A program made the translations under genes and the position numbers. This document shows positions 62,784 through 64,000 of a stretch of 64,000 bases of DNA, piece after piece. Origin of the DNA: Syngnathus acus. Taxonomy: Eukaryota; Chordata; Actinopteri; Syngnathiformes; Syngnathidae. The stretch is taken from assembly GCF_901709675.1 (NCBI RefSeq), contig NC_051088.1:12565693-12629692 (forward strand). Reading direction: 5' to 3'. The notes under the pieces are model-generated. The model did no database searches. It was not told the DNA's origin and worked only from the letters and a program-made list of their open reading frames with translations. Position 1 is the first letter of the stretch. Each line of letters begins with the position of its first letter.

Positions 62784-64000
62784 ATGGTGGAAGAGCCTTC
62801 TTCGTACAAGATGCTTACCGCCACCACGGTTGGACTTTTGATAGTAGCTTGGATTCATCCAAGCTATGCACTCTATTTCCACATAGGAGAGACGGAGAAA
62901 AAATGTTTCATCGAGGAAATTCCAGACGAAACCATGGTGATCGGTAAGACGTTGGCTTTGTCTTTCGGCAAAGCTAGCTTAAGCCATCTGGCTTGCTTTG
63001 GGACACTGAACGTGTTAAGATGATTGTAACAATCGTATTATTCCCAAATTGCAATTCTCTATTATTGCCCAGAAGATTTTTTTATTAATCATTCGCACCG
63101 ATTCTCCATTTAAACACTTGAATGTTTCAAGGCAGATACTGGACTAATTGTGTCGACCGGTTTCGTGACATTGCGTAGGACACGTGGATTATTCACCTGC
63201 TTTTTTTTTTTTTTTTGGATGATCCACTCACTGACAGTTGACTTTTGTTTGTTTTATTATGTCGGCGTCATTAGTATTAATTATATAAATTAATGCGAGA
63301 GGCATGCCAAGAAATCAACAATAAAGAGCTCTATGTGAAAGCGTGCTCAATTCGAAGTGACTTGATAAGTTTTCATAATAAAAATTCAACAGATGTGTTC
63401 TCGGTGGCACTTAGGTTCAGGGTCATCTTATCCTGCAATAAATATTGTTTGCTATTTCAACTGCAACGTGGATACAAATGTGCTCAGATAGTGCGAGCAA
63501 ACTCATTTCAATTCATGAGGGGGTTTAGCATTTGACAATTTTACCAGATAGAAGAGGGACTCATTTTGTTCATTTTGATGCAGTAGTCTGCAGACTGTTT
63601 TCCATTTTTTTAATAATGATATAATGACCTAATGAGGTGCATTTGTCTCTTTACAGGAAAGTACAGTACTCAGCTTTGGGACAAACACACCAATTCCTTC
63701 CTCCCATCCACACCGGGACTTGGAATGCATGTTGAGATCAAGGATCCTGACACAAAGGTATGAAAAGAACATTAAATATTCAAACAAATGTTGATTATCA
63801 AGTTTAAAAAAAACAACAAAAAATGGCGTTGATAGGTAGATTTGTGGGATTTTCTTTGTGGAATTAGTGACTCACTACAGCAAGCCCTGATGGGACAATC
63901 ACAAATATTTAGATAATGATGGTGAGTATGTTGAGGTGTTCTACTGTATTGCAAAAACAAAGATGTTCTTGTCCGATCATTTCAGGTCATCCTGTCTCGT
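62784..64000 (+). CDS. tmed4: Transmembrane emp24 domain-containing protein 4 (p24 family), 5' part
   Basis: p24 cargo receptor of the early secretory pathway, cycling between ER and Golgi in COPI and COPII vesicles. Three exons are seen: 62784-62943, 63657-63757, and 63986 running past the window end. The protein starts [10 protein letters not shown], followed by a hydrophobic signal peptide ([19 protein letters not shown]) and the GOLD domain: [20 protein letters not shown], then [20 protein letters not shown] and [16 protein letters not shown]. The [10 protein letters not shown] stretch fits TMED4 better than its close relative TMED9. Translation could also begin at the Met at 62811, nearer the signal peptide. 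The transmembrane segment and the cytosolic tail are outside the window. Confidence 0.88.

Overview
This is eukaryotic, vertebrate DNA, almost certainly from a ray-finned (teleost) fish. Genes are split by short introns with GT-AG boundaries, the proteins are clear orthologues of vertebrate families, and the non-coding DNA carries interspersed repeats typical of teleosts plus many (CA)n, (GA)n and (GATA)n microsatellites. There is no bacterial-type gene organisation, CRISPR array or plasmid feature. The gene models were assembled by hand from homology, splice consensus and intron phase; every complete model keeps an open frame from start to stop (apart from one selenocysteine UGA).

Layout. 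1-3372: non-coding flank downstream of the first gene. 3373-19319 (minus): atp2b3, the plasma-membrane calcium pump PMCA3, 25 exons. 19320-29443: a long gene-free stretch with old repeats and a CpG-rich block near 23.7-25.0 kb that may be the atp2b3 promoter or 5' leader. 29444-31450 (minus): ccnq (cyclin Q). 32055-34142 (plus): cfap126 (Flattop), head-to-head with ccnq, with a perfect RFX X-box 39 bp before its start codon. 34892-43839: a recent direct duplication of about 4 kb, each unit carrying a complete MGAT4C-like glycosyltransferase gene (minus), with a decayed LINE fragment between the units. 44851-49687 (minus): ap4b1 (AP-4 beta). 50970-53497 (minus): sephs2, a selenoprotein gene with an in-frame UGA and a good SECIS candidate in the 3' UTR. 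55832-61713 (minus): ikbkg (NEMO). 62784-64000 (plus): the first exons of tmed4, cut by the window end.

The genes are not one pathway. They are housekeeping and signalling genes: calcium export, CDK10-cyclin Q, ciliary doublet microtubules, N-glycan branching, AP-4 trafficking at the trans-Golgi, selenophosphate synthesis, NF-kappaB signalling and p24 cargo transport. ATP2B3, CCNQ and IKBKG all lie in human Xq28, so part of the window looks like an ancient linkage group.

I see no wholly new biological system. The points most worth a second look are the selenocysteine/SECIS pair in sephs2, the X-box of cfap126, the recent MGAT4C-like tandem pair with its LINE junction and deletion scars, a perfect 43-bp inverted repeat at the 3' end of ap4b1, a GC-AG intron in ap4b1, and the extra splice-site-A exon and unusual ends of atp2b3.
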